The notes below the pieces were generated by a model. The model saw nothing but the letters and a program-made list of their open reading frames with translations. It had not been told where the DNA came from and ran no database searches. Below are positions 43,877-53,372 of a stretch of 64,000 bases of DNA, piece after piece. How positions within the stretch are numbered: position 1 is the stretch's first letter; every line of letters begins with the position of its first letter. The position numbers and the translations under genes are program-made. Source of the stretch: Planctomycetota bacterium (GTDB lineage: Bacteria > Planctomycetota > Planctomycetia > Gemmatales > Gemmataceae); assembly GCA_016873225.1 (NCBI GenBank), contig VGXS01000016.1, positions 17,003 through 81,002 of the forward strand, read 5' to 3'.

Positions 43877-45244
43877 CTACGCGAGCAACGAGTGGATCAC
43901 TTCACCGCGCACCAGCGGGATTTCCCGGCCGAGGCGGTCGTGGATATGGCCCGAGGCGGGCACGCCCAGCCGGTGGTAGAGCGTGGCCACGAGGTCGGCG
44001 GGGCGCACCGGCGATGTGCTGGGCTCGGCGGCGTAGCGGTCGGATGAGCCGTGAACCACTCCCCGGCGGAATCCGCCACCCGCGACGATGGAACTGAAAA
44101 CCTTGGCCCAGTGGTCGCGTCCGTCGCGTCCAGCGCCCGCCCCGCCGGGAACCGACTGGCCCACTCGGGGGGTGCGCCCCATCTCGCCCGACCAGACGAT
44201 CAGCGTCTCATCGAGCATGCCGCGGTCCTCGAGGTCGTCGAGCAGGGCGCAGAAGGCCTTGTCCGCCGGTGGGCAAAGCCGCGTCTTGAGGTCGATGAAA
44301 TTGCGCTGGTGCGTGTCCCAATACACGCTCACATTCGTGATGCCGTCGTTCTGCCAGTAAACCGTCACCACGGGCACGCCTGCCTCGACGAGCCTTCGGG
44401 CCTGCAGCACCGACTGTCCATGGATGTTCATGCCGTACCGTTCGCGCAGGGCCAGCGGTTCGCGCGACAGGTCGAAGGCGGCGGCGGCTTTCCGGTTGGC
44501 CAACAGGCGGAATCCCTGTTCCCGATGGCGGGCCTGGGCCGAGGAGTCGGCCGATGTGAACGGCGAACTGGCCTCCAGGCCGTTGACGAGGCCGGCGCGC
44601 TCGGCCATTCGGTTTCCAGCCAGGTCGGCGGCCGGGGTGATCTCGCCGATGGTGTAGTCGGAGCTGGAAGGATCCGACTCGATTCGCATCGGCTGCCACA
44701 CCGGCCCGAGCCAGCCGGCGCCCTGTCCATGCGTCGACTCGACGAATCGTGGCGCCTTGTCGGGCGAGTGGGGCATCAGGTTGATCGCCGGCGGCAAGTC
44801 GGTGCCCTTGCCCCTGCCCATGCGGGCCAGCACCGACGACATGCCCGGGAAGTCGTCACGAAGGGGTTGGCCGAGGTTGGCCATGGGATGGCCGGTCAGC
44901 AGCAGGTGGGGCGCGGTCGTGTGGTTCACATCGTCGTGGGTCATCGACCGGATGAGGCACACCTTGTCGAGGCGCCTGGCAATGCCCGGCAGGTGCTCGC
45001 ACACGCGCACGCTGGGAAGCGCCGTCTGGATGGTTGAGAATTCCCCGCGGTATTCGACGGGGGCTTCCGGTTTGGGATCGAGCGTGTCCTGCTGGGCGGG
45101 ACCGCCCCACAGGAAGATGAAGATGCAGGCCTTGGCCGGGCCATCCAGCTTGGCACCATGGACCGTGGTGGGAACGCCCGGTGCCAGGAGTGGCAAGGCA
45201 CCCAGCCGGAGCGCCGACCTTCTATCGAACAAGCCATGGCGCAT
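43877..45244 (-). CDS. DUF1501 protein, Tat-exported
   Basis: A 455-residue protein whose N-terminus has a twin-arginine-like signal (FDRRSALRLGALPLLAPG). DUF1501 landmarks: ACIFIFLWGGPAQQDTLDPK, EHLPGIARRLDKVCLIRSMT, HTTAPHLLLTGHP, VESTHGQGAGWLGPV, GVPVVTVYWQNDGI, VSVYWDTHQRNFIDLKTRL, TLIVWSGEMGRTPRVGQ and GRDHWAKVFSSIVAGGGFRRG. This large planctomycete family resembles alkaline-phosphatase/sulfatase folds. It is usually paired with a DUF1553/DUF1549 gene, which is absent here. Starts at 45289 or 45310 are possible but no site has a clear Shine-Dalgarno sequence. Confidence 0.87.
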   Translation of the reverse strand: MRHGLFDRRSALRLGALPLLAPGVPTTVHGAKLDGPAKACIFIFLWGGPAQQDTLDPKPEAPVEYRGEFSTIQTALPSVRVCEHLPGIARRLDKVCLIRSMTHDDVNHTTAPHLLLTGHPMANLGQPLRDDFPGMSSVLARMGRGKGTDLPPAINLMPHSPDKAPRFVESTHGQGAGWLGPVWQPMRIESDPSSSDYTIGEITPAADLAGNRMAERAGLVNGLEASSPFTSADSSAQARHREQGFRLLANRKAAAAFDLSREPLALRERYGMNIHGQSVLQARRLVEAGVPVVTVYWQNDGITNVSVYWDTHQRNFIDLKTRLCPPADKAFCALLDDLEDRGMLDETLIVWSGEMGRTPRVGQSVPGGAGAGRDGRDHWAKVFSSIVAGGGFRRGVVHGSSDRYAAEPSTSPVRPADLVATLYHRLGVPASGHIHDRLGREIPLVRGEVIHSLLA

Positions 45245-45385
45245 GGGAGAGAGTCCGTTGTTTCTGAATTCAAGGTAACCAATTATCATTCTGGCTGGAT
45301 CGGTGGTCAAATAGATGATTTTTATGGTTGGAGCCCTTCACCCCACTTCTTGTCTGCGCGGGAGGGTTGATTGGGGAGGCTTTTC

Positions 45386-45415
45386 TTAACAAATAATTCA
45401 TCGGAAATTTATGAT
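45386..45415 (+). promoter_or_regulatory. Sigma70-type promoter of the DUF1559 gene
   Basis: TTAACA (45386-45391), 18-nt spacer, TATGAT (45410-45415); each hexamer has one departure from consensus. It lies in an AT-rich stretch 73 nt upstream of the ATG at 45489. Confidence 0.5.
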
Positions 45416-45488
45416 CGTTTCATCCTTGCCTGTTTCCGGAAATAGATGATGAGCTAATCCCATCATCAATAATTCCGGAGTCTTAATC

Positions 45489-46511
45489 ATGAGAATTTCA
45501 GCGAGGGGTGCCTTCACCCTCATTGAACTGCTCGTTGTCATTGCCATCATCGCCGTACTCATTGGCTTGCTTGTGCCCGCCGTACAAAAGGTTCGCGAAG
45601 CCGCCAACCGCATGGCTTGCACGAACAACCTCAAGCAACTCGGGGTTGCCGCCCTGAATTACGAATCGTCATATGGACATATTCCACCGAGCGTGACGGT
45701 GGATCTGGCGACTGGCGCGGGCGCACCCTATCCCGGCGTGATTCACTCTTGGGCACCCAATTTCCTGCCCTACATCGAACATGAGGCCCTTTACAAGGCT
45801 TACAACCTGAAATTTCCCTGGCAGTCAAGCCCCACGCTCGTTCCCGGCACCCCTGATAACCAGGGCGTTGGCAAGAACCGCATCAAGACCTTCATCTGCC
45901 CGAGCAGTCCGAACTCGAATCTCACATGCGCTGGAACTTCGGTTGGCATGCCGTATACCGGACTAGCACCCACCGATTATGCCACCTGCACCTCGATCAA
46001 CCAGGGATCGGTTTCCTTTTTCGGATACCCCAGCACGGCCAATTCAACAACATTGGCTAGTTCGATGCAGTTCAAGGTTTCAGGCAACGCCGCATCAATC
46101 GCCGCCTTCGGTCTTCAAGCCTCCCAGCCCAACACCTTCGCCTCCATCCTGGACGGCACCACCAACACCATCCTGTTGTGTGAGGATGCGGGCCGCCCGG
46201 TCGAGTACATTGGCAGCACGGTCAAGAGCCAAACCAGCCGTGGAGACGGCGCCTGGATCAACCACGAAAACGACTACGGGTTGGACGGCACCGTATCCAA
46301 AAGCAGCCAGAGCGGTCCGGGCAACTGCGTCATCAATTGCACCAACGACAACGAGACCTACTCATTCCACACCGGTGGAGCCAACCTGGTGTTCACCGAT
46401 GGCTCGGTCCGTTTCGTCAGGGAGTCGATCTCTCCCCAGACCTACGCGGCGCTCATCACCGCGCGGGGCCAAGGCCTGACCGCGTCTGAAACCAGCCCGA
46501 GCACCGACTGA
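45489..46511 (+). CDS. DUF1559 pilin-like protein
   Basis: A 340-residue protein with a type IV prepilin N-terminus, [20 protein letters not shown], with Glu at +5. [20 protein letters not shown] follows, the DUF1559 signature. The globular part ends with [13 protein letters not shown] ([18 protein letters not shown]) and [20 protein letters not shown], the H-x-G-G...D-G-S-V family motif. These proteins are secreted, pseudopilin-like and abundant in planctomycetes. It is followed by a lipoprotein gene after 28 nt, the typical partner. Confidence 0.9.
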   Translation: MRISARGAFTLIELLVVIAIIAVLIGLLVPAVQKVREAANRMACTNNLKQLGVAALNYESSYGHIPPSVTVDLATGAGAPYPGVIHSWAPNFLPYIEHEALYKAYNLKFPWQSSPTLVPGTPDNQGVGKNRIKTFICPSSPNSNLTCAGTSVGMPYTGLAPTDYATCTSINQGSVSFFGYPSTANSTTLASSMQFKVSGNAASIAAFGLQASQPNTFASILDGTTNTILLCEDAGRPVEYIGSTVKSQTSRGDGAWINHENDYGLDGTVSKSSQSGPGNCVINCTNDNETYSFHTGGANLVFTDGSVRFVRESISPQTYAALITARGQGLTASETSPSTD

Positions 46512-46539
46512 GCCGCAAAAAACCAAAGGAGAATCAGGA

Positions 46540-46980
46540 ATGCTTCGCACCATACTGTTGTACGGCTTGGTTGCCATGGTTGGCCTGGGCTGCGGCGCTG
46601 ACCGCAAGCTTCAAGTGGTGAAGGCCTCGGGCGAGGTTTTGGTGGGCGGGAAACCGGCCGAGGGAGCCCTGGTGGTGTTCCATCCCCAGGAAAAGGATCG
46701 CGAACGGGATGTGAAGCCTTTCGCCAAGACCGATGCCCAAGGCAAGTTTGTGCTCAACACCTACGAGGAAGGCGACGGCGCCACTCCGGGCGAATACAAG
46801 GTGACCATCGTTTGGAACAAGGCTGACGGACCCGCGCCCAAGTTTTCATTCAGCGAGGAGGGTGGAAAGTCGACAGGTCCCGACCGCTTGGGTGGCCGTT
46901 ACGGCAATCCGGCGAACACCTCCCTTTGGAAGACCGTGAAAAAGGGTGAGGCCAACCTGTTCAAATTCGAGCTCAACTGA
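46540..46980 (+). CDS. Small lipoprotein with transthyretin/carboxypeptidase-regulatory-like domain
   Basis: A 146-residue lipoprotein; the lipobox VGLGC gives Cys18. The domain LQVVKASGEVLVGGKPAEGA, VVFHPQEK, TDAQGKFVLNTYEEGDGATPG, EYKVTIVW is the standard small planctomycete lipoprotein downstream of DUF1559 genes. A KSTGPDRLGGRYGNPANTSL segment with a K-x-G-E-A-N-L-F-K-F-E-L end is also typical. It probably acts with the DUF1559 protein at the cell surface. It uses its own Shine-Dalgarno sequence (AAAGGAG). Confidence 0.82.
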   Translation: MLRTILLYGLVAMVGLGCGADRKLQVVKASGEVLVGGKPAEGALVVFHPQEKDRERDVKPFAKTDAQGKFVLNTYEEGDGATPGEYKVTIVWNKADGPAPKFSFSEEGGKSTGPDRLGGRYGNPANTSLWKTVKKGEANLFKFELN

Positions 46981-47061
46981 CGGTCGCCCATGGCCATTTT
47001 GATTGATGGCCGGCAAGCTCCGGCCATGAATTTCCATGGAATGATATTTCACAATTGCGGT

Positions 47062-48663
47062 TCATGAACTGCACGAGAGCATCGAGCAGCCGGGCTTGTG
47101 CCGCGCCCAGTCGGGCCGGCGGGCGGCATACGGTTCCCTGTGGGACTGCTCATCGTAAGGATGGCGCAGCAGGTCGAGCAGCTCGGCGATCATCGACGGA
47201 TCGCCCGCCGTGGCCTTGTCGATCGCCTGTTGGGCGAGGTAGTTTCGCAGCACATACTTCGGGTTGGCGGTGTTCATGAGTCGGGCCCGTTCCCGCCACC
47301 CGGTTCCACCCGCGCGCAGCCTGGCGCCCCACTGGCGCAGCCATGCCAGGGTGCGTTCCCGGTGTTCCGTGGTGACCTGCTCCGGCCGGTAATAGGCCTC
47401 CGTCAGCGTCTCGGGCGGTACGGTTCCGATCGTCTCCGGATCCACATGGGCCAGGTTGCGGAAGAAGATCGTCATGTCGGTCTCGACGGCGGCCAGGATG
47501 GCCAGCAGTTCGTCGAACAGGGGCTTGTCCCCGGCGGTCGCGTCGGCGATGCCCAGCTTGAGGCCAAGCGTTTTCCTCCATCCTTGCTGGAACGAATCGG
47601 CGTAGTGGTCGATCCCCGCCTGCAACGGTTCGGTTTCGTTGAAAAGGGGCACCAGCGCGTTGCCCAGTTGCAGCAGGTTCCACATGGCCACCTGAGGCTG
47701 GTTGCCGAACCGGTACCGCCTTCCCGAGGCGTCGGTGGTGTTGGGGGTCCAGTCGGGGTCGTAGTTTTCAAGCCAGCCGTAGGGGCCATAGTCGATCGTC
47801 TGGCCGAGGATCGACATGTTGTCGGTGTTCATGACGCCATGGACGAAGCCCACGCGCATCCAATGCACCACCATGTCGGCGGTCGCGCGGCAGACCTCAT
47901 GGAACCAGCGGACATCGGTGTCGGGGCCGGGTTCGCCCAGGTGGGGAAAATCGTGGCGGATGGTGTGGTCGACAAGTCGCCTGAGGATGTCGGTCTCGCC
48001 TCGCGCCGAGAGGATCTGGAAATTGCCGAATCGTGTGAACGATGGCGCGACGCGGCAGACGACGGCGCCCGGTTCACGCGCCGGGTTCCCGTCGTAGAAC
48101 ATGTCGCGCACCACCTGCTCGCCGGTGAGCACAAGGCTGAGGGCGCGGGTTGTGGGCACGCCGAGGTGGTGCATCGCCTCGCTGCAGAGGAACTCGCGGA
48201 TCGACGAGCGGAGCACCGCCAGGCCGTCGGCGGTGCGGGAGTAGGGTGTCGGGCCCGCTCCCTTGAGCTGAAGGACATGCCGCTGGCCGGAGTGGTTCAC
48301 CACCTCGCCCAGGTTGATGGCGCGGCCATCGCCCAGTTGCCCGGCCCATGACCCGAATTGATGTCCACCATAGCACATCGCGAAAGGATCCATTCCGGGA
48401 AGGACCAGATTGCCTGAGAACACGCGGGCCATCAGCTCCGGGTCTTGGGGAAGCGGGTCGAGGCCCAGCAGGGTGGCGACCTCGGGAGACCAGCCGATGA
48501 TCGAGGGGTTGGAGACGGGCGTGGGCAGCACGCGCGAGAAGCAGGCGCGGAGAACCTGCCTGCGGCGGTTGGCCGTCTCGGGATCCCCCGGCAGCTCGCG
48601 GGTGAAGGAATTGTCGAAGGCTAGCTGTTCGAGGCCGCCTGAAAGTGAAGTTTCAACCGGCAT
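47062..48663 (-). CDS. selO: SelO/YdiU protein AMPylase
   Basis: A 533-residue pseudokinase-fold enzyme; the start at 48663 overlaps the end of thiD by 11 nt. SelO motifs: FSRVLPTPVSNPSIIGWSPE, CYGGHQFGSWAGQLGDGRAI, HVLQLKGAGPTPYSRTADGL, AVLRSSIREFLCSEAMHHLG, FVHGVMNTDNMSILGQTIDY and NPKYVLRNYLAQQAI. The C-terminus CSMLSCSS has Cys where some eukaryotic SelO proteins have selenocysteine. SelO transfers AMP to protein Ser/Thr/Tyr in redox responses. The long N-terminal extension of the frame beyond 48663 is thiD antisense-frame overlap, not part of the protein. Confidence 0.93.
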   Translation of the reverse strand: MPVETSLSGGLEQLAFDNSFTRELPGDPETANRRRQVLRACFSRVLPTPVSNPSIIGWSPEVATLLGLDPLPQDPELMARVFSGNLVLPGMDPFAMCYGGHQFGSWAGQLGDGRAINLGEVVNHSGQRHVLQLKGAGPTPYSRTADGLAVLRSSIREFLCSEAMHHLGVPTTRALSLVLTGEQVVRDMFYDGNPAREPGAVVCRVAPSFTRFGNFQILSARGETDILRRLVDHTIRHDFPHLGEPGPDTDVRWFHEVCRATADMVVHWMRVGFVHGVMNTDNMSILGQTIDYGPYGWLENYDPDWTPNTTDASGRRYRFGNQPQVAMWNLLQLGNALVPLFNETEPLQAGIDHYADSFQQGWRKTLGLKLGIADATAGDKPLFDELLAILAAVETDMTIFFRNLAHVDPETIGTVPPETLTEAYYRPEQVTTEHRERTLAWLRQWGARLRAGGTGWRERARLMNTANPKYVLRNYLAQQAIDKATAGDPSMIAELLDLLRHPYDEQSHREPYAARRPDWARHKPGCSMLSCSS

Positions 48664-49456
48664 GGGTGGGCTCGCCTCGCGGATCCGCGAACATGTTGAC
48701 GGGGCCGAACCCGCCGCCAAGTCCGGGATTGGTTTTGATGGCGAGGCGCACGAACTCCTTGGCGCCCCGGGCGGCCGCGCCGACCTCCTCGCCGCGGGCC
48801 AGCCGCGCGGTGATGGCCGCGGAAAGCACGCAGCCGGTGCCGTGGGTGTGTGGAGTGTCGACACGGCCGGCCGGCAGCAGCGTGGCGTGCCCATCGGCCA
48901 GCAGCAGGTCGGTGGCCTCGCCCGCCAGGTGTCCGCCCTTCACCAGCACATGCCTCGGCCCCATCGAGGCGATGATGCGCGCCGCGCGTTCCATCGAGGC
49001 GATGCTGTCGGCCTTCATGCCCGCGAGTTGCTCGGCCTCGGCCAGGTTGGGGGTGACCAGGAACGCCTGGGGCAGCAAACGCGAGACCATGGCCTTGGCG
49101 GCCTCGGGCGCCATCAATGGCGCGCCGTGCTTGCTCACCATCACAGGGTCGATGATGAGCGGGAACCGGGTGGTGGCGAGCCTGTCGGCGACGGCCTCGA
49201 TGATGGCGGCATTGCCCAGGGCGCCCGTCTTGGCGGCGGCTGGAGGAATGTCGGAAAGCACCGCGTCGAGTTGCGCCACCACAAGGTCGGGCCGGATCAG
49301 GTCCACAGCCGAAACGGCGCGGGTGTTCTGCACGGTGAGCAAAGTGACCACGCTCATGCCGTACACGCCGTGCTGGTGGAAGGTTTTCAGGTCGGCCTGC
49401 AGGCCCGCTCCCCCGGACGGGTCGGACCCCGCGATGGTGAGGGCGGTGGCGGTCAT
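48653..49456 (-). CDS. thiD: Hydroxymethylpyrimidine/phosphomethylpyrimidine kinase ThiD
   Basis: A 267-residue ribokinase-fold enzyme of thiamine synthesis. The substrate site is GSDPSGGAGLQADLKTF, then TVQNTRAV, DPVMVSKHG, LVTPNLAEAEQLAG, HVLVKGGHL and the anion-hole motif HTHGTGCVLSAAITARLA. GGAG lies about 7 nt before the ATG. Length is normal. Other thiamine genes are not adjacent and no TPP riboswitch is recognised upstream. It is co-directional with selO, overlapping its start. Confidence 0.93.
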   Translation of the reverse strand: MTATALTIAGSDPSGGAGLQADLKTFHQHGVYGMSVVTLLTVQNTRAVSAVDLIRPDLVVAQLDAVLSDIPPAAAKTGALGNAAIIEAVADRLATTRFPLIIDPVMVSKHGAPLMAPEAAKAMVSRLLPQAFLVTPNLAEAEQLAGMKADSIASMERAARIIASMGPRHVLVKGGHLAGEATDLLLADGHATLLPAGRVDTPHTHGTGCVLSAAITARLARGEEVGAAARGAKEFVRLAIKTNPGLGGGFGPVNMFADPRGEPTHAG

Positions 49457-49581
49457 GCGCTGGCTCCGATGGGAGGTGTCAAAGCCCACTATAGACGCCG
49501 CGGGGTGGTTGCCGGGGCCTCCTGCCCGCGGTTACCATCGGCTCATCGGCCCTTGGATGAGCCCTCGTCGTGGACTGAATC

Positions 49582-52002
49582 ATGAGACTATTGACAACCC
49601 TCGGCCTGGTGCTGGCGTTCGTCAGCTTCGGACGGACCGCCGATGAAAGCCTTGATTGGCATGACATCAAGTCGCTTGGCCTGGAAGGACAGGCGTTCGC
49701 CGACTGCAAGGCGCCGTTCGACCGCCTGCCGGCGCGCGCCGAGGGGGTGGTTCGCCCCGGTGTTTGGGGGCTGAGCCGGCAATCGGCCGGCTTGTGCGTG
49801 CGGTTTGTCACCGATGCCCCCGCGATCCATGCCAAATGGACGCTCACCTCACCGAACTTGGCCATGCCGCACATGCCGGCCACCGGCGTCAGCGGTCTTG
49901 ACCTTTACATGCGGTCGCCCCAAAGCGGCGCGTGGCATTGGCTGGGCGCCGGCCGTCCCTCCGGCAAGGAAAACTCCGCCGTCATCGGCTCGGGATACGC
50001 CTCGGGCAAGCATGAATTCCTGCTCTACCTGCCGCTTTACAACGGCGTTACGGAGGTCTCCCTGGGAGTGCCCCGGGGCAAGGCCGTGTCCAAGGGCCCG
50101 GCGTACCCGGCCGACCGGGCCAAGCCCGTGGTGTTCTACGGCACTTCCATCACCCAGGGCGGTTGCGCGTCGCGGCCGGGCATGGTGCACACGGCCATCC
50201 TTGGGCGCAGGCTGGGCGTTCCCGTTGTGAACCTCGGGTTCTCCGGCAACGGCATGATGGAACTTGAGGTGGGGAAGTTCATCGCCGAGATCGACGCTTC
50301 CGTCTATGTGATCGACTGCCTTCCGAACATGACCGCCGACAAGGTGGCGGAGCGGACGGAACCCCTGGTGCGGCAATTGCGATCCGCCCGGCCGGGGGCG
50401 CCCATCGTGCTGGTGGAGGACAGGCTGTATTCCAACGCGCCGGTGGTGGAAGGCAACCGCAAGCGCAACGAGGCAAGCCGGCAGGCGCTGTGGGCGGCGT
50501 ACCGCAAGCTGGTCGATTCGGGCGTCGCCGGGTTGCATTACCTTCCGGGCGACCGTCTCCTCAATGCCGATGGCGAGGGCACGGTGGACAATTCCCACCC
50601 GACCGACCTGGGGTTCGTCCAGCATGCCGACGCCTTCGAGAAAGTCCTGTCCCCCCTGTTGCCCAAGGGGATGGCCGACAAGGATCGCAAGCCGGTGGAG
50701 GCCTACACCGACAAGCCGAGCTACAAGGCCGGCGACTCCATCGCCTTCCATGTGGCGTCGCGGGGGCCCAAAGCGCGGATGGAGGTTTTCCGGGTGGGAG
50801 CCACCCGTGAACCGGTGTGGAAGGGGGAGCCTTTCGACGCGCCGTTCCCGGCGGTACCGGCGAACGCGTCATCGCACGGTTGCGGGTGGCCGGTGGCCAC
50901 GCGCGTGATGGTGCCGGCGACATGGAAGTCGGGATATTACACCGCCCGCATCGACACGACCCTGCCCGACGGCAAGCCCGCCTCGGGCGAGGCCTGGTTC
51001 ATCATTCGCCCCGAGCGGCCCGCGGCCTCCAACAAGATCCTCCTGCAACTGGCCACCAACACCTACAACGCCTACACGAATTGGGGTGGATACAGCCTCT
51101 ACGCCTACAACGGCCGCGACAAGGTCCAGGGCCGGCGCGTCTCGTTCGACAGGCCTGTCTCCTCGCAGTTCGCCCGCTGGGAGCAGCATTTTGTCGCCTG
51201 GGCCGAAAAGGCCGGCTTCGGCATCGACTACGCCGCCAATTCCGACCTCGAGCACCACCTCGAACTGCTCAAGGGCTACAAGCTGGTGCTCAGTGTCGGG
51301 CACGACGAATACTGGTCGGCGGGCATGCGCGACGCGCTCGAGAGGTTTGTCGCCGCGGGTGGCAACGCCGCCTTCCTGAGTGGCAACACCTGCTGCTGGC
51401 AGGTGCGGCCCGAGGAAAAGGGCCGGGCCCTGGCCTGCTTCAAGCAGGCCCACTCGCTCGACCCGTTCTTCGACAAGGGCGAGCACGCGCTGTTGAGTTC
51501 CCTCTGGAGCCACCACCTCGCCAAGCGCCCCGAGAACACGATGACGGGCGTCGGCTTCCTGTGGGGAGGCTACCGCAAGAGCCATGGCCAGTTCATGACC
51601 GAACCGGCCGAGTACACGGTGCACCGCCCCGAACACTGGCTTTTCGAGGGCACCGGCATGAAGCGGGGCGGCACATTCGGCGCCAAGGACACCGTCGTGG
51701 GTTATGAGTGCGACGGTTGCGAACTGGAATGGAAGGATGGCCTGCCCGTGCCCACCTTCCGTGACGGCACGCCCAAGTCGATGGTGGTGCTGGCCACCTG
51801 TCCGGTCCGCTGGCATCCCGACGACTGCGAATTTTATGAAAAGTGGGAAAAGGGCCGCTCCGGCAACGCCGTGCTGGGCATCCATGAGCGCGGCGGCACC
51901 GTCGTCACCGCCGGAACCACCGACTGGTCTCACGGCCTGGCGGGCGACGACCCGGTGGTGACGCGCGTGACCCGCAACCTGCTCGAAAGGCTTTCAAGAT
52001 GA
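49582..52002 (+). CDS. Fusion of SGNH hydrolase and N,N-dimethylformamidase beta-like domain
   Basis: An 806-residue exported protein with a signal peptide (MRLLTTLGLVLAFVSFGRTA). Residues about 30-370 form an SGNH esterase with a jelly-roll N-domain. Block I is VVFYGTSITQGGCASRP (Ser in GTSIT), block II is LGFSGNGMM, the third is DCLPNMTADK and block V is DNSHPTDLG (Asp/His). Residues about 480-806 resemble the large-subunit C-terminal domain of N,N-dimethylformamidase: LLQLATNTYNAYTNWGGYSL, VLSVGHDEYWSAGMRDALER, NAAFLSGNTCCWQV and HPDDCEFYEKW. I know no characterised enzyme with this pairing. It starts a coupled operon. Confidence 0.8.
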   Translation: MRLLTTLGLVLAFVSFGRTADESLDWHDIKSLGLEGQAFADCKAPFDRLPARAEGVVRPGVWGLSRQSAGLCVRFVTDAPAIHAKWTLTSPNLAMPHMPATGVSGLDLYMRSPQSGAWHWLGAGRPSGKENSAVIGSGYASGKHEFLLYLPLYNGVTEVSLGVPRGKAVSKGPAYPADRAKPVVFYGTSITQGGCASRPGMVHTAILGRRLGVPVVNLGFSGNGMMELEVGKFIAEIDASVYVIDCLPNMTADKVAERTEPLVRQLRSARPGAPIVLVEDRLYSNAPVVEGNRKRNEASRQALWAAYRKLVDSGVAGLHYLPGDRLLNADGEGTVDNSHPTDLGFVQHADAFEKVLSPLLPKGMADKDRKPVEAYTDKPSYKAGDSIAFHVASRGPKARMEVFRVGATREPVWKGEPFDAPFPAVPANASSHGCGWPVATRVMVPATWKSGYYTARIDTTLPDGKPASGEAWFIIRPERPAASNKILLQLATNTYNAYTNWGGYSLYAYNGRDKVQGRRVSFDRPVSSQFARWEQHFVAWAEKAGFGIDYAANSDLEHHLELLKGYKLVLSVGHDEYWSAGMRDALERFVAAGGNAAFLSGNTCCWQVRPEEKGRALACFKQAHSLDPFFDKGEHALLSSLWSHHLAKRPENTMTGVGFLWGGYRKSHGQFMTEPAEYTVHRPEHWLFEGTGMKRGGTFGAKDTVVGYECDGCELEWKDGLPVPTFRDGTPKSMVVLATCPVRWHPDDCEFYEKWEKGRSGNAVLGIHERGGTVVTAGTTDWSHGLAGDDPVVTRVTRNLLERLSR

Positions 52003-52022
52003 ATCATCCGGGGAGCGTTTCC

Positions 52023-53372
52023 ATGACCATGTTCGCCACGACCGCCCTGCTCGCGGCCATCACCGCAAGCGCGCCGGCCGCTGATTCGCGGTTCGATTGG
52101 GTGATTTCCGCGGGCGGGAAACTCCACGACAAGGTGCGCGGCCTAACGGTGGATCCCACGGGCAACATCTTCCTCACCGGCGAGTTCACGGGCGAAGCCG
52201 CCTTCGGCGATTTCACGCTCAAGGCCGCCGGTTCCATGGACTTTTTCGTCGCCAAGGTGAGCCCGCTTGGAAAGTTCCTGTGGGTGCGCGCGGGCGGCGG
52301 GGCGAAGATCGACCGAGGCTACGCCGTGGCCGTGGATGACAGGGGCAATTGCGTGGTGACGGGGCATTTCGAAAGTTCCGACGCGGTGTTCGGAAGCCAC
52401 AAGCCGGCCCTCGCGGGCGAGTACGACGCCTTCGCCGCGAAGTACGACGCCAACGGTGAAATGGCCTGGTTCCACTCCTTCGGCGGCAAGGGATACGACT
52501 ACGGCCACGGCGTGGGCATGGACGGCGCCGGCAACGCGGTGGTGACGGGGGCGCTGGCCGGCGCGGGAATCGTGGACGGCCAGGCCGTCGGCGAATCGGG
52601 CCCTTCGCGGATCTTCTGCATCAAGTTCGACCCCGCCGGCAAGGTGGCCTGGACGCGCGTGGCCACAGGGGCCGGAAGCAGCAACGGCCACGGAATCGCC
52701 GTCGACCGGGCCGGCAACAGTTATCTCGGCGGCGCCGCGGGGGGAGCGGCCGCCCTGGCCGGCTTGGAATTCCGCAAGACGCCCGGCCGGGACATCCTCG
52801 TGGCCAAGCTTGATCCTTCGGGCAAGGCGGTCTGGATCCATGACGGTTTCGGCAGCGACTCCGCCATGGTTCATGAAATCTGCGCCGACGAGACCGGCAG
52901 GGTCTGGGTGTCCGGAATGTTCAAGGGCAAGTTCAAGACCGAGGCGGGCGAGGTCGCCGGCCATGGCGACAGCGACCTGCTCGTCGCCTCATTCGACTCG
53001 TCGGGCAAGCGCGCCTGGACCCGCGTGGCGGGCGGACCCCGGATCGACTACGGCCTGGGCGTGACAACCGATGGCGGCGGCTACGCCTTCCTCACCGGGT
53101 CGTTTTCGGGCAAGGTGCGCTTTGGCGACCGTGAACTCGATTCCGGCCCCGCTTCCGACATATTCGTCGCCGGCCTCGACTCCAACGGCCAGTTCCTGTG
53201 GCTTCTCCAGCCCAAGGGCAAGGCCACCGACCACGCCTACACGATCGGCTATCACAAGGGCCTGCTATACCTTTCCGGCGCGTGCTCGGGCGAGGCGACT
53301 TTCGGAGACAAGCCGGTCTCGCACAGGGGCAGCAACGACATCTTCCTGGCGAGGGTGAAGCTGGCGCCATGA
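52023..53372 (+). CDS. SBBP-repeat (seven-bladed propeller-like) exported protein
   Basis: A 449-residue protein. The chosen ATG (52023) has GGGGAG 7 nt upstream; an earlier in-frame ATG at 51999 overlaps the previous stop by 4 nt. A signal peptide (MFATTALLAAITASAPAA) precedes about seven SBBP units. These have the patterns G-x-x-x-D-x-x-x-x-V-D-x-x-G-N-x-x-x-T-G and D-x-F-V/A-A-K-x-D/S, as in VDPTGNIFLTGEFTGEAAFG, FFVAKVSPLGKFLWVRAGGG and DAFAAKYDANGEMAWFHSFG. The protein is likely a surface adhesion or scaffold propeller. It is coupled to its neighbours on both sides. Confidence 0.8.
   Translation: MTMFATTALLAAITASAPAADSRFDWVISAGGKLHDKVRGLTVDPTGNIFLTGEFTGEAAFGDFTLKAAGSMDFFVAKVSPLGKFLWVRAGGGAKIDRGYAVAVDDRGNCVVTGHFESSDAVFGSHKPALAGEYDAFAAKYDANGEMAWFHSFGGKGYDYGHGVGMDGAGNAVVTGALAGAGIVDGQAVGESGPSRIFCIKFDPAGKVAWTRVATGAGSSNGHGIAVDRAGNSYLGGAAGGAAALAGLEFRKTPGRDILVAKLDPSGKAVWIHDGFGSDSAMVHEICADETGRVWVSGMFKGKFKTEAGEVAGHGDSDLLVASFDSSGKRAWTRVAGGPRIDYGLGVTTDGGGYAFLTGSFSGKVRFGDRELDSGPASDIFVAGLDSNGQFLWLLQPKGKATDHAYTIGYHKGLLYLSGACSGEATFGDKPVSHRGSNDIFLARVKLAP

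Noticed and set aside
48664..48894. N-terminal extension of SelO to 48894
   Set aside because: It overlaps thiD in another frame and is low-complexity Pro/Ser/Arg; the family domain starts after 48663.
49457..49581. Possible TPP riboswitch ahead of thiD
   Set aside because: The conserved CUGAGA core and partner helix are not present in the leader.
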